Shown: positions 8,395 to 17,000 of the stretch, in pieces
How the letters are laid out: each line of letters opens with the position of its first letter
Numbering within the stretch: position 1 is the first letter of the stretch
Assembly (NCBI GenBank): GCA_963668365.1
Contig: OY764266.1
Location: forward strand, 930,001-994,000
From: VXNE01 sp963668365
GTDB taxonomy: Bacteria; Pseudomonadota; Gammaproteobacteria; Pseudomonadales; Azotimanducaceae
Direction: 5' to 3'
Length of the DNA stretch: 64,000 bases
Position numbers and translations under genes: made by a program
The notes under the pieces: generated by a model
The model's database searches: none
What the model saw: only the letters and a program-made list of their open reading frames with translations
What the model was told of the DNA's origin: nothing

Positions 8395-9381
8395 ATGTCC
8401 GCTCGTGCCCCGAGAAACCGAACGCTATCCTGTACTCAGGATGAACTTCTAGAACTTTCTAAAGGAATTCTGCACGTAGACCAAAAATTGGGGTCCGGTG
8501 ACATTGACTGTCAGTTGATCGGAGGAGACTTTTTTGAAGTAGCATCTAATCTCCCGAATCATTTTGCTGACTTACTTATACTCGACCCTCCATACAATCT
8601 AAGAAAGAACTATAACGGCAACATCTTTAGGAAGCGAGACGCGCAGGATTACGCGTTGTGGTTTGAAAACGCAATTAAATTGCTTATACCGGTCATGAAG
8701 CCATCTGCCACCCTGTACGTGTGCTCTGACTGGAGAACATCAGCGCTTGTGTATCCTGTACTGGAAAGACACTTCTTCATACATAACAGAATTACCTGGG
8801 AGCGGGAAAAAGGACGCGGGGCAAGGCGCAATTGGAAAAACAACACCGAAGACATCTGGTTCTGCACGATTTCGGAGGATTACCATTTTGACGTGGACGC
8901 CGTGAAACTCAAAAGAAAGGTCTTGGCGCCTTACCGAATCAACGGAGAACCAAAAGACTGGAAGCAGGAAGATGAAGGAAACTATCGACTGACGCATCCG
9001 TCGAACATTTGGACAGATCTGACGGTGCCATTCTGGTCGATGACCGTGAACACGCCACATCCCACTCAAAAGCCGGAAAAACTAATCGCGAAACTAATAC
9101 TCGCCAGTTCCAGGGTAGGCGATTTTGTGTTTGACCCTTTCCTGGGCAGCGGGACATCTGCGGTCGTCGCAGAGAAACTTGGCAGACGTTGGTGTGGTAT
9201 AGATGTAAGTATCGAATATCTTTGCTGGGCACAAAAGCGAATAACTGCGGCTCGAAGGGACCAGACCATCCAAGGATACAGGGACGGTGTGTTTTGGGAG
9301 AGAAACTCGTTCCCTCAACAACAAAGGATATCGGAAAAGGAAGTTGCACCAGGGTCCTCACAAGGGACTCTCTTCGAATGA
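8395..9381 (+). CDS. Type II site-specific DNA methyltransferase (amino-methylating, beta-class order)
   Basis: This DNA methyltransferase is likely to modify the N6 of adenine or N4 of cytosine. The catalytic motif DPPY is at residues 64-67 (LDPPYNLRKNYNG), and the SAM-binding motif FDPFLGSGTSA lies near residue 250; motif IV before motif I is the beta-class order. The TPHPTQKPEKL segment is typical of the family. Base composition is clearly more AT-rich than the flanking genes, pointing to acquisition. It overlaps the following truncated restriction gene by ATGA. With no intact endonuclease it may now act as an orphan methyltransferase. The recognition sequence cannot be inferred. Confidence 0.9.
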   Translation: MSARAPRNRTLSCTQDELLELSKGILHVDQKLGSGDIDCQLIGGDFFEVASNLPNHFADLLILDPPYNLRKNYNGNIFRKRDAQDYALWFENAIKLLIPVMKPSATLYVCSDWRTSALVYPVLERHFFIHNRITWEREKGRGARRNWKNNTEDIWFCTISEDYHFDVDAVKLKRKVLAPYRINGEPKDWKQEDEGNYRLTHPSNIWTDLTVPFWSMTVNTPHPTQKPEKLIAKLILASSRVGDFVFDPFLGSGTSAVVAEKLGRRWCGIDVSIEYLCWAQKRITAARRDQTIQGYRDGVFWERNSFPQQQRISEKEVAPGSSQGTLFE

Positions 9382-9710
9382 AATCCAGTTTCTATTATCA
9401 GGGCCACCACAGGCGGGTGGCGACGAAAATCAAGGAGTACATCAATTCCAGGGATAGTTTTCTCTCCCCACAAACGGCTCGCAGCCCAAGAGCGGTCGGA
9501 GACGCACTAGAGTCGTTGGTAGCAGAGGAGTTTGAGGCTCTTCTTGGGGATTGGTGTCAAGAGTATTCGAGTGAATTTGCGCGGCGCGCCATGGCGGATA
9601 TGGCCTTTACGGACGTAGAAGGTGTCTATTCTGTCATAGATGTAAAGAGCCATTTCGCCGGTTCACCATGTATTGCGGCATCTCGGTCTACGAGATGGCG
9701 CGGGCCATGA
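9378..9710 (+). pseudogene. Truncated type II restriction endonuclease
   Basis: This is the start of the endonuclease partner of the preceding methyltransferase, overlapping its stop by ATGA. About 93 residues look genuine and end in a PD-(D/E)xK-like nuclease core: MADMAFTD, then YSVIDVKSH, where Asp and Lys would bind metal. Just after this (about 9657) the composition switches abruptly from AT-rich to GC-rich and the frame runs on for a short unrelated tail (FAGSPCIAASRST). The C-terminal half that should follow is absent, so a deletion has probably removed it and the protein is unlikely to cleave DNA. Confidence 0.75.
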
Positions 9711-10105
9711 TCGGCTGCAGCATTCGCCTCCGACTGCTGACCGAGTGGATGAACTGCTGATCGCCGCTATGCGAGTCCACCGGCACCCATCACCGAACCT
9801 GGGATCTCGGCCCGAGGCCGTAGCCAATGGCCGACACCGGGATCAAGGTAGCCGCACACCTCGAGGAAGGTCTCCGATGCCGACAGAATCATCTCGCCCG
9901 CCTATCCGGGGCTCCAGGAGCCCCTGGATAACCTGATGCGAAAACTCCTGGCCGACATTCGTCCGACGCACTGGACGAGCGTGTTCACCGCCGAGTTGCT
10001 GGAATTGCTGTGTGGGCAAGGCAGCGTCCTGTCCGGACGGTGCGATACAAACCGCGATAGGTCATGGTTGGCGTTCGGTCCGAATTGCCTGGGGAGAGAA
10101 TACGC
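9711..10105. other. Gene-poor stretch after the broken restriction gene
   Basis: No gene could be supported here. The composition has returned to GC-rich. Short open stretches exist, for example a 30-residue frame beginning MYCGISVYEMARAM at 9667, but none resembles a known protein; they may be remnants of the gene that stood here before the methyltransferase island arrived. A short hairpin of the form GGGGCTCC-A-GGAGCCCC lies near 9909-9925. Confidence 0.4.
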
Positions 10106-10207
10106 ATGCCGCGCCAACCTGCTTGCATCTTACTCGTGTTGCTGGCCCTCCTGCTGTGTCCTGACGCCATCGACGCCGCGGCAAAGGCAGCGGTAGCGGG
10201 CGACTGA
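10106..10207 (+). CDS. Candidate 33-residue hydrophobic or secreted small protein
   Basis: A 33-residue frame has a strong ribosome binding site (GGGGAGAG ending seven bases before the ATG). The peptide starts MPRQPACILLVLLALLLC and ends AIDAAAKAAVAGD, which looks like a signal peptide or a single membrane helix with a short Ala-rich tail. It lies just upstream of rpmB on the same strand. It could be a tiny membrane protein, a toxin-like peptide, or the start of a decayed exported protein; nothing further can be read. Confidence 0.35.
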   Translation: MPRQPACILLVLLALLLCPDAIDAAAKAAVAGD

Positions 10208-10302
10208 GATGTCGCGCCGCCGCTCTGGACCACGTCACCGGCGCAGTAGACTCGTTCCCCCGGATTTGGTACAAAGCGCCTCCCCTTTCGACTGTTGAAA
10301 CG

Positions 10303-10539
10303 ATGTCCCAGATCTGTCAGGTCACCGGCAAGCGCCCGATGAGCGGGAACAACGTCTCGCACGCGCACAACAAGACGCGTCGGCGCTTCAAGCCCAATCT
10401 GCACTATCACCGTTTCTGGAGCGAAGGCGAAAAGCGGTTCATCCGGCTGCGCGTTTCGGCGCAGGGCATGCGGCTGATCGACAAGAAGGGAATAGACGCC
10501 GTGCTGGCCGATATGCGCAAGCGCGGGGTCCGGGTGTAA
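10303..10539 (+). CDS. rpmB: 50S ribosomal protein L28
   Basis: Large-subunit ribosomal protein L28, 78 residues, the usual length. The N-terminus MSQICQVTGKRPMSGNNVSH and the HRFWSEGEKRFIRLRVS centre are family hallmarks. It is followed 16 bases later by rpmG, the conserved rpmB-rpmG pair, with mutM next, the same order as in E. coli. Confidence 0.98.
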   Translation: MSQICQVTGKRPMSGNNVSHAHNKTRRRFKPNLHYHRFWSEGEKRFIRLRVSAQGMRLIDKKGIDAVLADMRKRGVRV

Positions 10540-10555
10540 TCGAGCGGAAATAGCC

Positions 10556-10711
10556 ATGCGAGAGAAGATCAAACTCGAATCCAGCGCCGGTACCGGCCAC
10601 TACTATACGACCGACAAGAACAAGCGGAATACGCCGAACAAGCTCGAGTTCAAGAAGTATGACCCGGTGGTGCGCAAGCACGTCATATACCGGGAAGCGA
10701 AGATCAAGTAG
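10556..10711 (+). CDS. rpmG: 50S ribosomal protein L33
   Basis: Large-subunit ribosomal protein L33, 51 residues (MREKIKLESSAGTGHYYTT, ending YREAKIK). It contains no cysteines, so it is the zinc-free form of L33. It follows rpmB closely and is certainly part of the same operon. Its spacing to mutM (141 bases) leaves room for a separate promoter. Confidence 0.96.
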   Translation: MREKIKLESSAGTGHYYTTDKNKRNTPNKLEFKKYDPVVRKHVIYREAKIK

Positions 10712-10852
10712 CCGGCGCTTTCGGCCCACGCTCTCCGAGGCTCCCGCTCGGGCTGCCCCGCCAACAGCTATCAATTCACGAGCGGAATCCCCTTGCGCTC
10801 GGTCTGTCGATTATGATGCCCGGGTTCCCGGATCGCCTTCCGGCGCAGCCCG

Positions 10853-11662
10853 ATGCCCGAACTCCCTGAAGTAGAAACGACCCTGCGGGGTATCACCCCC
10901 AGCCTGCTGAATCGGCGTATCGTCTCGCTCGATGTCCGCGAGCCGCGCCTTCGCTGGCCTGTTCAGATTCCCTCCGAGGTCTGCGGGGAACGCATCGTCC
11001 GGCTGACCCGCCGGGCGAAGTACCTGCTGTTGCACGTCGACGCCGGGGCGTTGATATTGCATCTCGGCATGTCGGGGCACCTGAGGATCGTGTCCGGCAA
11101 TGTGCCCCCCGGCAAACACGATCACCTGGACATCCTGCTCGACCACGGCCTGGCGCTTCGGCTGACCGACCCGAGACGCTTCGGCAGCCTGCACTGGCAG
11201 CCCCACCCTGTCGGCGACCACTGGTTGCTGCGCAATCTCGGTGTGGAGCCCCTGTCCGGTGCCTTCACCGGCGACTACCTGTTCGCCAGGTCGAGGAGGC
11301 GTCGCGCGGCCGTCAAGAATTTCCTCATGGATGCGCACGTCGTGGTGGGCATCGGCAACATCTACGCCAACGAAGCCCTGTTCAAGGCCGGCGTGCGCCC
11401 GAGAACCGCCGCCGGCCGCCTGAGCCGGGCGCGCTACCGGGAGATCGTGGCCAGGATCCGGGAAACGCTGACCACCGCCATCGGTCAGGGCGGCACGACG
11501 TTGCGGGACTTCGTCGGAAGCGATGGCAGGCCGGGTTACTTTGCAAACGAGTTGTTGGTATACGGACGCCAGGGGAAGCCGTGCCGACGCTGCGGGTCGC
11601 TGCTCAAGGGCCTGCGGGTGGGACAGCGCAGCACCGTGTACTGCCCGAACTGTCAACGATGA
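10853..11662 (+). CDS. mutM: Formamidopyrimidine-DNA glycosylase
   Basis: A bifunctional DNA glycosylase/AP lyase that removes 8-oxoguanine and formamidopyrimidines. The sequence begins MPELPEVETT, with the catalytic Pro2 and Glu3, contains the lysine-bearing RAKYLLL strand, the H2TH region GIGNIYANEALF, and ends in a four-cysteine zinc finger (CRRCG, then CPNCQR). At 269 residues it is full length. It follows rpmG and converges on a small zinc protein gene five bases away. Confidence 0.97.
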   Translation: MPELPEVETTLRGITPSLLNRRIVSLDVREPRLRWPVQIPSEVCGERIVRLTRRAKYLLLHVDAGALILHLGMSGHLRIVSGNVPPGKHDHLDILLDHGLALRLTDPRRFGSLHWQPHPVGDHWLLRNLGVEPLSGAFTGDYLFARSRRRRAAVKNFLMDAHVVVGIGNIYANEALFKAGVRPRTAAGRLSRARYREIVARIRETLTTAIGQGGTTLRDFVGSDGRPGYFANELLVYGRQGKPCRRCGSLLKGLRVGQRSTVYCPNCQR

Positions 11663-11667
11663 GTCGG

Positions 11668-11994
11668 TCAGGGCTGTTTCGAGGAGGATCCCCCGCTGAT
11701 GCGACCGGCCGTCCGGCACGCGTCTGAGCAGAACTTCGACGCGCCGTACGGAACGAACCATTCGTTGCAGACCGGACACTGCGCCGGCTGGGATGTCGGC
11801 GGTTCGAGTTTGCCCGAACGTCGCGCTTCCAGGAGATTGCAGATCGTCGCATTGCGTTTCGCCATGTCGCGAAACTCCCGGTCGCCCACGTCCAGGAGAT
11901 CGATGATCGTTCCGACATCGAGTCGCGGCGAGCGCAAGAGAAGCGCGACTGCCTTCTCTTCGAGCGTTATGTTCACATCACCTGGCGTTGCCAT
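11668..11994 (-). CDS. Small zinc-finger protein of unknown function
   Basis: A 108-residue protein. ATG 11994 is preferred because GAGAGG precedes it; the open frame continues upstream into the SMP-30 gene region and looks spurious there. An N-terminal helical region (residues 10-60) is followed by a treble-clef-like cysteine set: Cys73, Cys76, Cys89 and Cys93 (CPVCNEWF, then KFCSDACR). This resembles small zinc ribbons found in many unrelated proteins, so no function is assigned. It converges on mutM. Confidence 0.6.
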   Translation of the reverse strand: MATPGDVNITLEEKAVALLLRSPRLDVGTIIDLLDVGDREFRDMAKRNATICNLLEARRSGKLEPPTSQPAQCPVCNEWFVPYGASKFCSDACRTAGRISGGSSSKQP

Positions 11995-12046
11995 GCGACC
12001 GCCTCTCGGGGGAGCGGAAGGGATACTGTAAACGGTGTCTTCGCCG

Positions 12047-12943
12047 TCAGCCAGTGCGAACCCTGGCAGGCGGGACGGACAGGCCCGCGACATCGGTTCG
12101 CATCCGGTACACCGACCCCTCCCGATCACCTCCGGTGCCTACGGAGCCATCAGCCGGGGTGCGCGAGGGGGAACCCCTCGCATAAAAAGAGCCCGTCACC
12201 ACGTAGAGGTCGCGCAAGTCGTCACCGCCGAAGCAGACGCTGGTACACATCGGCACGGGCGTTTCGACGTGCTCGCGCAGCCGTCCGTCCGGCTCGAAAA
12301 CGCGGACCCCGCCACCGCCGGCGACCGCAAGCCACACCGCACCGTCTTCGGACACCGCAAGCCCGTCGGGCGCCCCCACCTCCACGCTTGCGAACGGTTG
12401 TTTCTCCCCGAGGCTGCCATCCTCGGACACCGCGTAGCGGTATACGGTCTGACGCCGGGAGTCCGAGTGGTAGAGAGTGCCGTTGTCCGGCGAGAAGCCG
12501 AGACCATTGGTCAATACGATGTCTGTCGCAACGACACGGCTGGTACCGTCGAGATCGATCAGGTGGAGGTCGCCGGGGACTTGCTCCCCCTCCTCGAACA
12601 CCGGGCTGCCGAGCGAACCCGCATAGATCCGCCCGGCGGCGTCGGTGGTGAGATCATTGTAGCCGAAGTTCCCGTTGTCCAGGTCCCGGTCAAGCAGCAC
12701 GACGGTGTCACCGCCCGCAAAGCTCTTGAACGAGATGTTGCGACCGCCAACGACCATGCCGTTGCTCTCGTGCAATGCCATGCCGCCGATGCCCCGCCGA
12801 TAGGGGAAAACCGTCGAGACGCTTCCATCCAGGCCGAGACAATACACCCCGCCATCGTGGACATCGCTGAAGACCAGTCCCCTGTCCGGCACCCAGACCG
12901 GACCTTCAACCAGGGTGTAACCGCGGGCCAACCGTTCCATCAT
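12047..12943 (-). CDS. SMP-30/gluconolactonase family beta-propeller protein
   Basis: A member of the SMP-30/LRE lactonase family, which hydrolyses sugar or other lactones using a single divalent metal. The landmarks are EGPVW near the N-terminus (a metal Glu), TNGLGFSPD, and GAPDGLAVSEDG. The start overlaps the stop of the upstream DUF4928 gene by ATGA, so translation may be coupled. Near the C-terminus, about residues 254-267 are encoded by a 41-bp palindromic repeat that also occurs elsewhere in the window; it seems to have inserted in frame between LYVVTGSF and VYRMRTDVAGL. Substrate unknown. Confidence 0.85.
   Translation of the reverse strand: MMERLARGYTLVEGPVWVPDRGLVFSDVHDGGVYCLGLDGSVSTVFPYRRGIGGMALHESNGMVVGGRNISFKSFAGGDTVVLLDRDLDNGNFGYNDLTTDAAGRIYAGSLGSPVFEEGEQVPGDLHLIDLDGTSRVVATDIVLTNGLGFSPDNGTLYHSDSRRQTVYRYAVSEDGSLGEKQPFASVEVGAPDGLAVSEDGAVWLAVAGGGGVRVFEPDGRLREHVETPVPMCTSVCFGGDDLRDLYVVTGSFYARGSPSRTPADGSVGTGGDREGSVYRMRTDVAGLSVPPARVRTG
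12143..12183. repeat. 41-bp palindromic repeat, copy 1, inside a coding sequence
   Basis: The core reads GGAGCC(A/T)TCAGCCGGGG and ends in a perfect hairpin GCGAGGGG-GAA-CCCCTCGC plus AT. An almost identical 41-bp copy lies at 36102-36142. This copy lies within the SMP-30 reading frame (opposite strand) and keeps it open. Confidence 0.85.
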
Positions 12944-13875
12944 GTCGCCAACGCAAGCTTCAGACTGGGGTCCGTTTCGACATCATCAATGATCCTGTTA
13001 TATGTTGAAATGAACTGGTCCAGAGCGAGCCCCCATCCTCCACTTTCAAAGCGGCCAACTTCATGGATTTTGGAAGCCATGAACTGCTCAATATCAAAAA
13101 TATCGATGCGATTGCGCAGACCCTTATTTTCGGCAAGACCCTCCGCCAACGACAAATTGCCTCGGGTCGTCACCAAGATTGGTCTCTGACCGGCGTCGAG
13201 ATTATCCCTACAACGCTTGATTACAGACTCACCTGGTGCCGTTGTGACATGGATCGCCGTGTCCCCGACAAAGAAATCTCCCGGTCGACTTGACGGGGCG
13301 TCTGCTGTGGAGAAGCTGTTGTGCTCCACGTTCCCAAGACCGAGCGCACACTCTAGTCTCGCCCCGACAAGATGTTGAAGAACTGCTCCCGCATAGTGGA
13401 CACCTGTAGCATCTCGCTGCCTCGCTACAGCCTGGTCCAGCAAATCAGCAATCATGTGTCTTAGGCCGTGACTGGCATCTAGTCGCACCGTAAAGGGTTC
13501 GCCAGCAAAGAAGTCCTTTACGCGGTCAATCCAGTAGCGCTCGACGATATCGACATCTACGACGCCACAATCGTTATGTTCATTGAGCCAAGCAACGTAT
13601 TGCCTCATGTTGTTCAGACTACCGCGACTAGTCCTTCCGCCCTCGGCGGCCAGCACTCGGTCGATGCCATGCCGTTTCAGAATGGTCTGAACCGCTCCTC
13701 TTCCAAGGCCAAGCACTTGTCCACCACCCTCGGTTACCATGTCGTCCGCATTAAGCGGCAAGCCAATCTTGGAGGCACGGTCGGTCACTACTAGCGCAAC
13801 GCAGAGTGCTCCTTTGCCGCGAAACGCCCTCTCGGTTGCGAAACGTTCAAGGGCCGTTTCCAATGATTCCGGCAC
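12940..13875 (-). CDS. DUF4928 family protein, probable restriction partner of the C5 methyltransferase
   Basis: A 311-residue protein that I recognise as DUF4928-like, a family encoded beside C5-cytosine methyltransferases and thought to be the endonuclease half of type II systems. The segment PGDFFVGDTAIHVTTAPGE has the strand-Asp-strand pattern of a degenerate PD-(D/E)xK nuclease core, but the Lys is not obvious. It begins two bases after the methyltransferase stop, so the two are one operon, and its own stop overlaps the SMP-30 start. Composition is somewhat less GC-rich than the housekeeping genes, which suggests transfer. Confidence 0.75.
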   Translation of the reverse strand: MPESLETALERFATERAFRGKGALCVALVVTDRASKIGLPLNADDMVTEGGGQVLGLGRGAVQTILKRHGIDRVLAAEGGRTSRGSLNNMRQYVAWLNEHNDCGVVDVDIVERYWIDRVKDFFAGEPFTVRLDASHGLRHMIADLLDQAVARQRDATGVHYAGAVLQHLVGARLECALGLGNVEHNSFSTADAPSSRPGDFFVGDTAIHVTTAPGESVIKRCRDNLDAGQRPILVTTRGNLSLAEGLAENKGLRNRIDIFDIEQFMASKIHEVGRFESGGWGLALDQFISTYNRIIDDVETDPSLKLALAT

Positions 13876-13877
13876 CG

Positions 13878-15086
13878 TCAGGCTACCTTGGGTTCAACGT
13901 CTCTTAGTTCGGGGTTCTTGTTTGCGGCCAAAAGCGGCTCGAGTATGTAGTGGGACAAGTGTCTAACGACCGGGACCACCACACCGTCGCCTGCCAAGTG
14001 ATAGGCTTGATTGTAGTTATCGGGGAGCAAGTAGTCGTCGGACAATCCCATCAGGCGCGCGGCTTCACGTGGCGACATCAAGCGTGATCGGATTTGATTG
14101 CCCTCAACGATCATGATGGTCTGACGGCTCGAACCGCCCCGCGGCGTACGCAAACAACCGGCGACGTTATCGAATCGAATCTCCGCTCGCTGGAGCTTTC
14201 GACCATCGCCATCGGCACGAGTCCGTTTGTAGATTGTTCCCACCATCCGTCGACCGGCCAGAGATGCTGCTCTTACTTTCGAGGCATTAGTCGACGACAT
14301 CATGTCCAGCAACCGTTGGGTCTCGGCATCACTGTGCCAAGAAACTCCGACTGGTGGTTCCTCAACAAGGTCAGAAAGTGTGGTGTTGCGTTTAGGCGGT
14401 GAAGGGAGACGCCACCAGAGCCAATTGCCACGAGTATCGGCATCGAGGCTGCGTTGCGCTCGTTCGAGGGATCGGCTTCTCCATTGAACCGAATCGGGAC
14501 TGACAAGAACCGGCCAGTCGACAAGAGGTCCGGCTAGTTCGCGTGGAACTCTGAGATCACTTCGCGCCGCAATGATGAATAGTCTTGGTCTGGACTGCGG
14601 GACAAAGTCAACCGCATCGATGGTCAACGCGCCGAATCGATAATCCGCTTTCGCGAGCGCCGAACTTATCGCAGCGAAATCAGCGCCGCCGTGAGACGTC
14701 AGCGCACCGCAGACGTTCTCCAATACGATTGTCGTCGGCGCTCGCCCCTCTCTCCCAAGGTCCTCAACCAATCGCCAGAAGGGCCAAAAAGTGCCAGATC
14801 GCTTGCCAGCCAAACCTGCACCGTCCCCCGCAAGCGACAGGTCTTGGCAGGGAAATGACGCCCAAGCCAAATCAGCGAAGCCGGGCAACTCGTCCGTCGT
14901 GAGGCTGGCGACATCCCGAATAACCATCGCGCCCTTGCCCCAATTTCGCTCATAGATCTGACCCTTCTTGGCATCAAAATCGTTGGCGATGAGACACGAC
15001 CATCGGGCACCCAGACCGGCGCGAGCCATCCCGCCCCCGGCAAAAAACTCGTAGAAGGAATACGATTGACGGTCTGCGGGAATCAC
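13878..15086 (-). CDS. DNA (cytosine-5-)-methyltransferase
   Basis: This enzyme makes 5-methylcytosine in DNA. The ordered C5 motifs are visible: FAGGGMARAGL (motif I, residues 15-25), SFPCQDLSLAG with catalytic Cys80 (motif IV), VLENVCGAL (motif VI), and QSRPRLF (motif VIII). A variable region follows before the C-terminal motifs IX-X (SPREAARLMG, and AGDGVVVPVV). At 402 residues it is full length. It leads the DUF4928 gene by two bases, making a compact restriction-modification pair. The target site cannot be read from the sequence. Confidence 0.95.
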   Translation of the reverse strand: MIPADRQSYSFYEFFAGGGMARAGLGARWSCLIANDFDAKKGQIYERNWGKGAMVIRDVASLTTDELPGFADLAWASFPCQDLSLAGDGAGLAGKRSGTFWPFWRLVEDLGREGRAPTTIVLENVCGALTSHGGADFAAISSALAKADYRFGALTIDAVDFVPQSRPRLFIIAARSDLRVPRELAGPLVDWPVLVSPDSVQWRSRSLERAQRSLDADTRGNWLWWRLPSPPKRNTTLSDLVEEPPVGVSWHSDAETQRLLDMMSSTNASKVRAASLAGRRMVGTIYKRTRADGDGRKLQRAEIRFDNVAGCLRTPRGGSSRQTIMIVEGNQIRSRLMSPREAARLMGLSDDYLLPDNYNQAYHLAGDGVVVPVVRHLSHYILEPLLAANKNPELRDVEPKVA

Positions 15087-15263
15087 GGTTCGCAGTATCG
15101 CGCTTTTCGGACCCGCAATAAAGAACTTGCGTACTGCCGCTGGCCAAGCTGCAACCTCATACCCGCTAGTGGATTCGCATCCATACAGCGGGCCACTTTC
15201 ACGACGCTATCGGCGAGCGTTCATACCTCTACCCGGTTCTCCGATGGAGCGCACAGTGCCGCC

Positions 15264-16919
15264 TCAGGTCGTCATCCAGCCGAACTGCTGCGGTTTGCGT
15301 CCCGCCCCGATGCTGATCGGGATGTTGACCATGGCCGGGCCGTCGAACGCCATGGCCTCTTCGAGGGCGCCGCGCAGATCCGCGGGATCTTCCACGTAGA
15401 AGCCCTTGCCGCCCAGCGCTTCGACCATGCCCTCGTAGTGGGCACCATAGGTCAGGACCGATGGCGGGACTCGCGCGCCCTTCTCCAGCGGTCCGACGCC
15501 ACCGCCGATACCGCCGTTGTTGAGCACGATCAGTTTGACCGGCAGGTTGTAGCGAACCATCGTCTCGACCTCCATGCCGGAGAACCCGAATGCACTGTCC
15601 CCCTGCACCGAAACGATCGGCTTGCCGGGATTGGTCACTGCCGCCGCCACGGCAAATCCCAGACCGATGCCCATCGTGCCGTAGGTGCCCGCATCGAGCC
15701 TGTGGCGCGGTTGGCGATTCGGCATCTGCGTCCTGCCGATGTCCATGGTTGACGCGCCCTCGCCGATGATGATGGCGTCATTCGGAAGCCATTCCACGAT
15801 GTCCCGATAGGCCCGGTAGTAGTTCATGGGAGACGATTCGTCCTGGCGCATGGCCTCGACCGTCGCGACGTTCGCATCCGCCTTTTCCTTCAGGGTCGTG
15901 CGCCAGGGAGTTTCGGCAGGATAGAACCACTGCCTATGCCCAAGCGCCTCGTTCAGTTGGCCGACCACGGCCTTGCCGTCGCCAACAAGCGCCACTTCGG
16001 TCGGCACATTGTGGCCGATCTCCTCCTGCTCGATATCGAGCTGGATCACCCGCACGCCCTCCTTGAACCGGGGCGGCAGGCCAAAGTGCATGATCCAGTT
16101 GAACCGCGCGCCCATGAGAAAGACGAGATCCGATTCCCTGAGCGCGGTGCTGCGCGCGGCGCCGACGGACAGCGGATGGTCGTCCGGCATGACGCCCTTG
16201 CCCATGGGCGAGTTGAGGAACGGCAATTGCGTCCGCTCGATGAATTCGCGCACCTCGTCCTCGGCCCGCGACCACGCCATCCCCTTGCCGAGAATGACGA
16301 GCGGGTTCTCGGCCGACTCCAGTGCGTCCAACGCCTTCTCGACGGTTGCCGGGTCCACCTGTGGCCGCGGCGGATCCTCAACCACGACGCTCGCCGGCAC
16401 GTCGCTCTCTTCGACCTCCTGGCCGATGATGTCGTCCGGGAAATCGAGATAGACCGGCCCGGGGCGACCGTTCAGGGACGTTCGAATCACCTGCTCGACC
16501 AAGTACGGAATACGCGTTGCGTCTTCGATGGCGCGCGAGACCTTGCAGTACGGCGCCGCGCGTTCCAGTTGGCGTTCTTCCTGGAATGCCCCCATGCCGT
16601 TCTGGTAGGTCGGGGATGCGCCGCCGATGAGAAGCATGGGCCAGCAATTCTGTTCCGCATTGGCGAGACCGGCGAGCGCGTGGATCACGCCGGGGCCCGA
16701 AACCACTAGGCACGCCTGCGTACGCCCGGTGAGATAGCCGGCCGCTTGGGCAGCGTAGCTCGCCGCCTGTTCATTGCGCATGCCGATGTACGTCATGCCC
16801 TCTTTCTGCGCCGCGGCGGCAATGCCTCCAACCGGGTAGCCGACTATCCCGAACATGTAGTCGACGCCCTGCGCCTTGAGGCTGCGCGCCATCAGCGTGG
16901 CGCCATCAACGGTGGCCAT
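15264..16919 (-). CDS. 2-hydroxyacyl-CoA lyase / oxalyl-CoA decarboxylase family TPP enzyme
   Basis: A thiamine-diphosphate enzyme of 551 residues with the usual three-domain order. The cofactor-activating Glu lies in RNEQAASYAAQAAGY. The TPP/Mg motif is GDSAFGFSG, then LNNGG. The C-terminal RKPQQFGW resembles the end of peroxisomal 2-hydroxyacyl-CoA lyase, and MFGIVGYPV near the start fits both that enzyme and oxalyl-CoA decarboxylase. Such enzymes cleave 2-hydroxyacyl-CoA to formyl-CoA plus aldehyde, or decarboxylate oxalyl-CoA. The divergent neighbour is an ADP-forming acyl-CoA synthetase, consistent with a CoA-thioester pathway. Acetolactate synthase is less likely. Confidence 0.85.
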   Translation of the reverse strand: MATVDGATLMARSLKAQGVDYMFGIVGYPVGGIAAAAQKEGMTYIGMRNEQAASYAAQAAGYLTGRTQACLVVSGPGVIHALAGLANAEQNCWPMLLIGGASPTYQNGMGAFQEERQLERAAPYCKVSRAIEDATRIPYLVEQVIRTSLNGRPGPVYLDFPDDIIGQEVEESDVPASVVVEDPPRPQVDPATVEKALDALESAENPLVILGKGMAWSRAEDEVREFIERTQLPFLNSPMGKGVMPDDHPLSVGAARSTALRESDLVFLMGARFNWIMHFGLPPRFKEGVRVIQLDIEQEEIGHNVPTEVALVGDGKAVVGQLNEALGHRQWFYPAETPWRTTLKEKADANVATVEAMRQDESSPMNYYRAYRDIVEWLPNDAIIIGEGASTMDIGRTQMPNRQPRHRLDAGTYGTMGIGLGFAVAAAVTNPGKPIVSVQGDSAFGFSGMEVETMVRYNLPVKLIVLNNGGIGGGVGPLEKGARVPPSVLTYGAHYEGMVEALGGKGFYVEDPADLRGALEEAMAFDGPAMVNIPISIGAGRKPQQFGWMTT

Positions 16920-17000
16920 GATTGCTCTCCCTTGGTCAAATCGGTCGCGGTAAAAACGCGGCTAACCTATCAGACTGTCGAACTTGGCGCATTAACGGCC

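Noticed and set aside
9667..9759. 30-residue frame MYCGISVYEMARAM... after the broken restriction gene
   Set aside because: Too short, no ribosome binding site, no known similarity.
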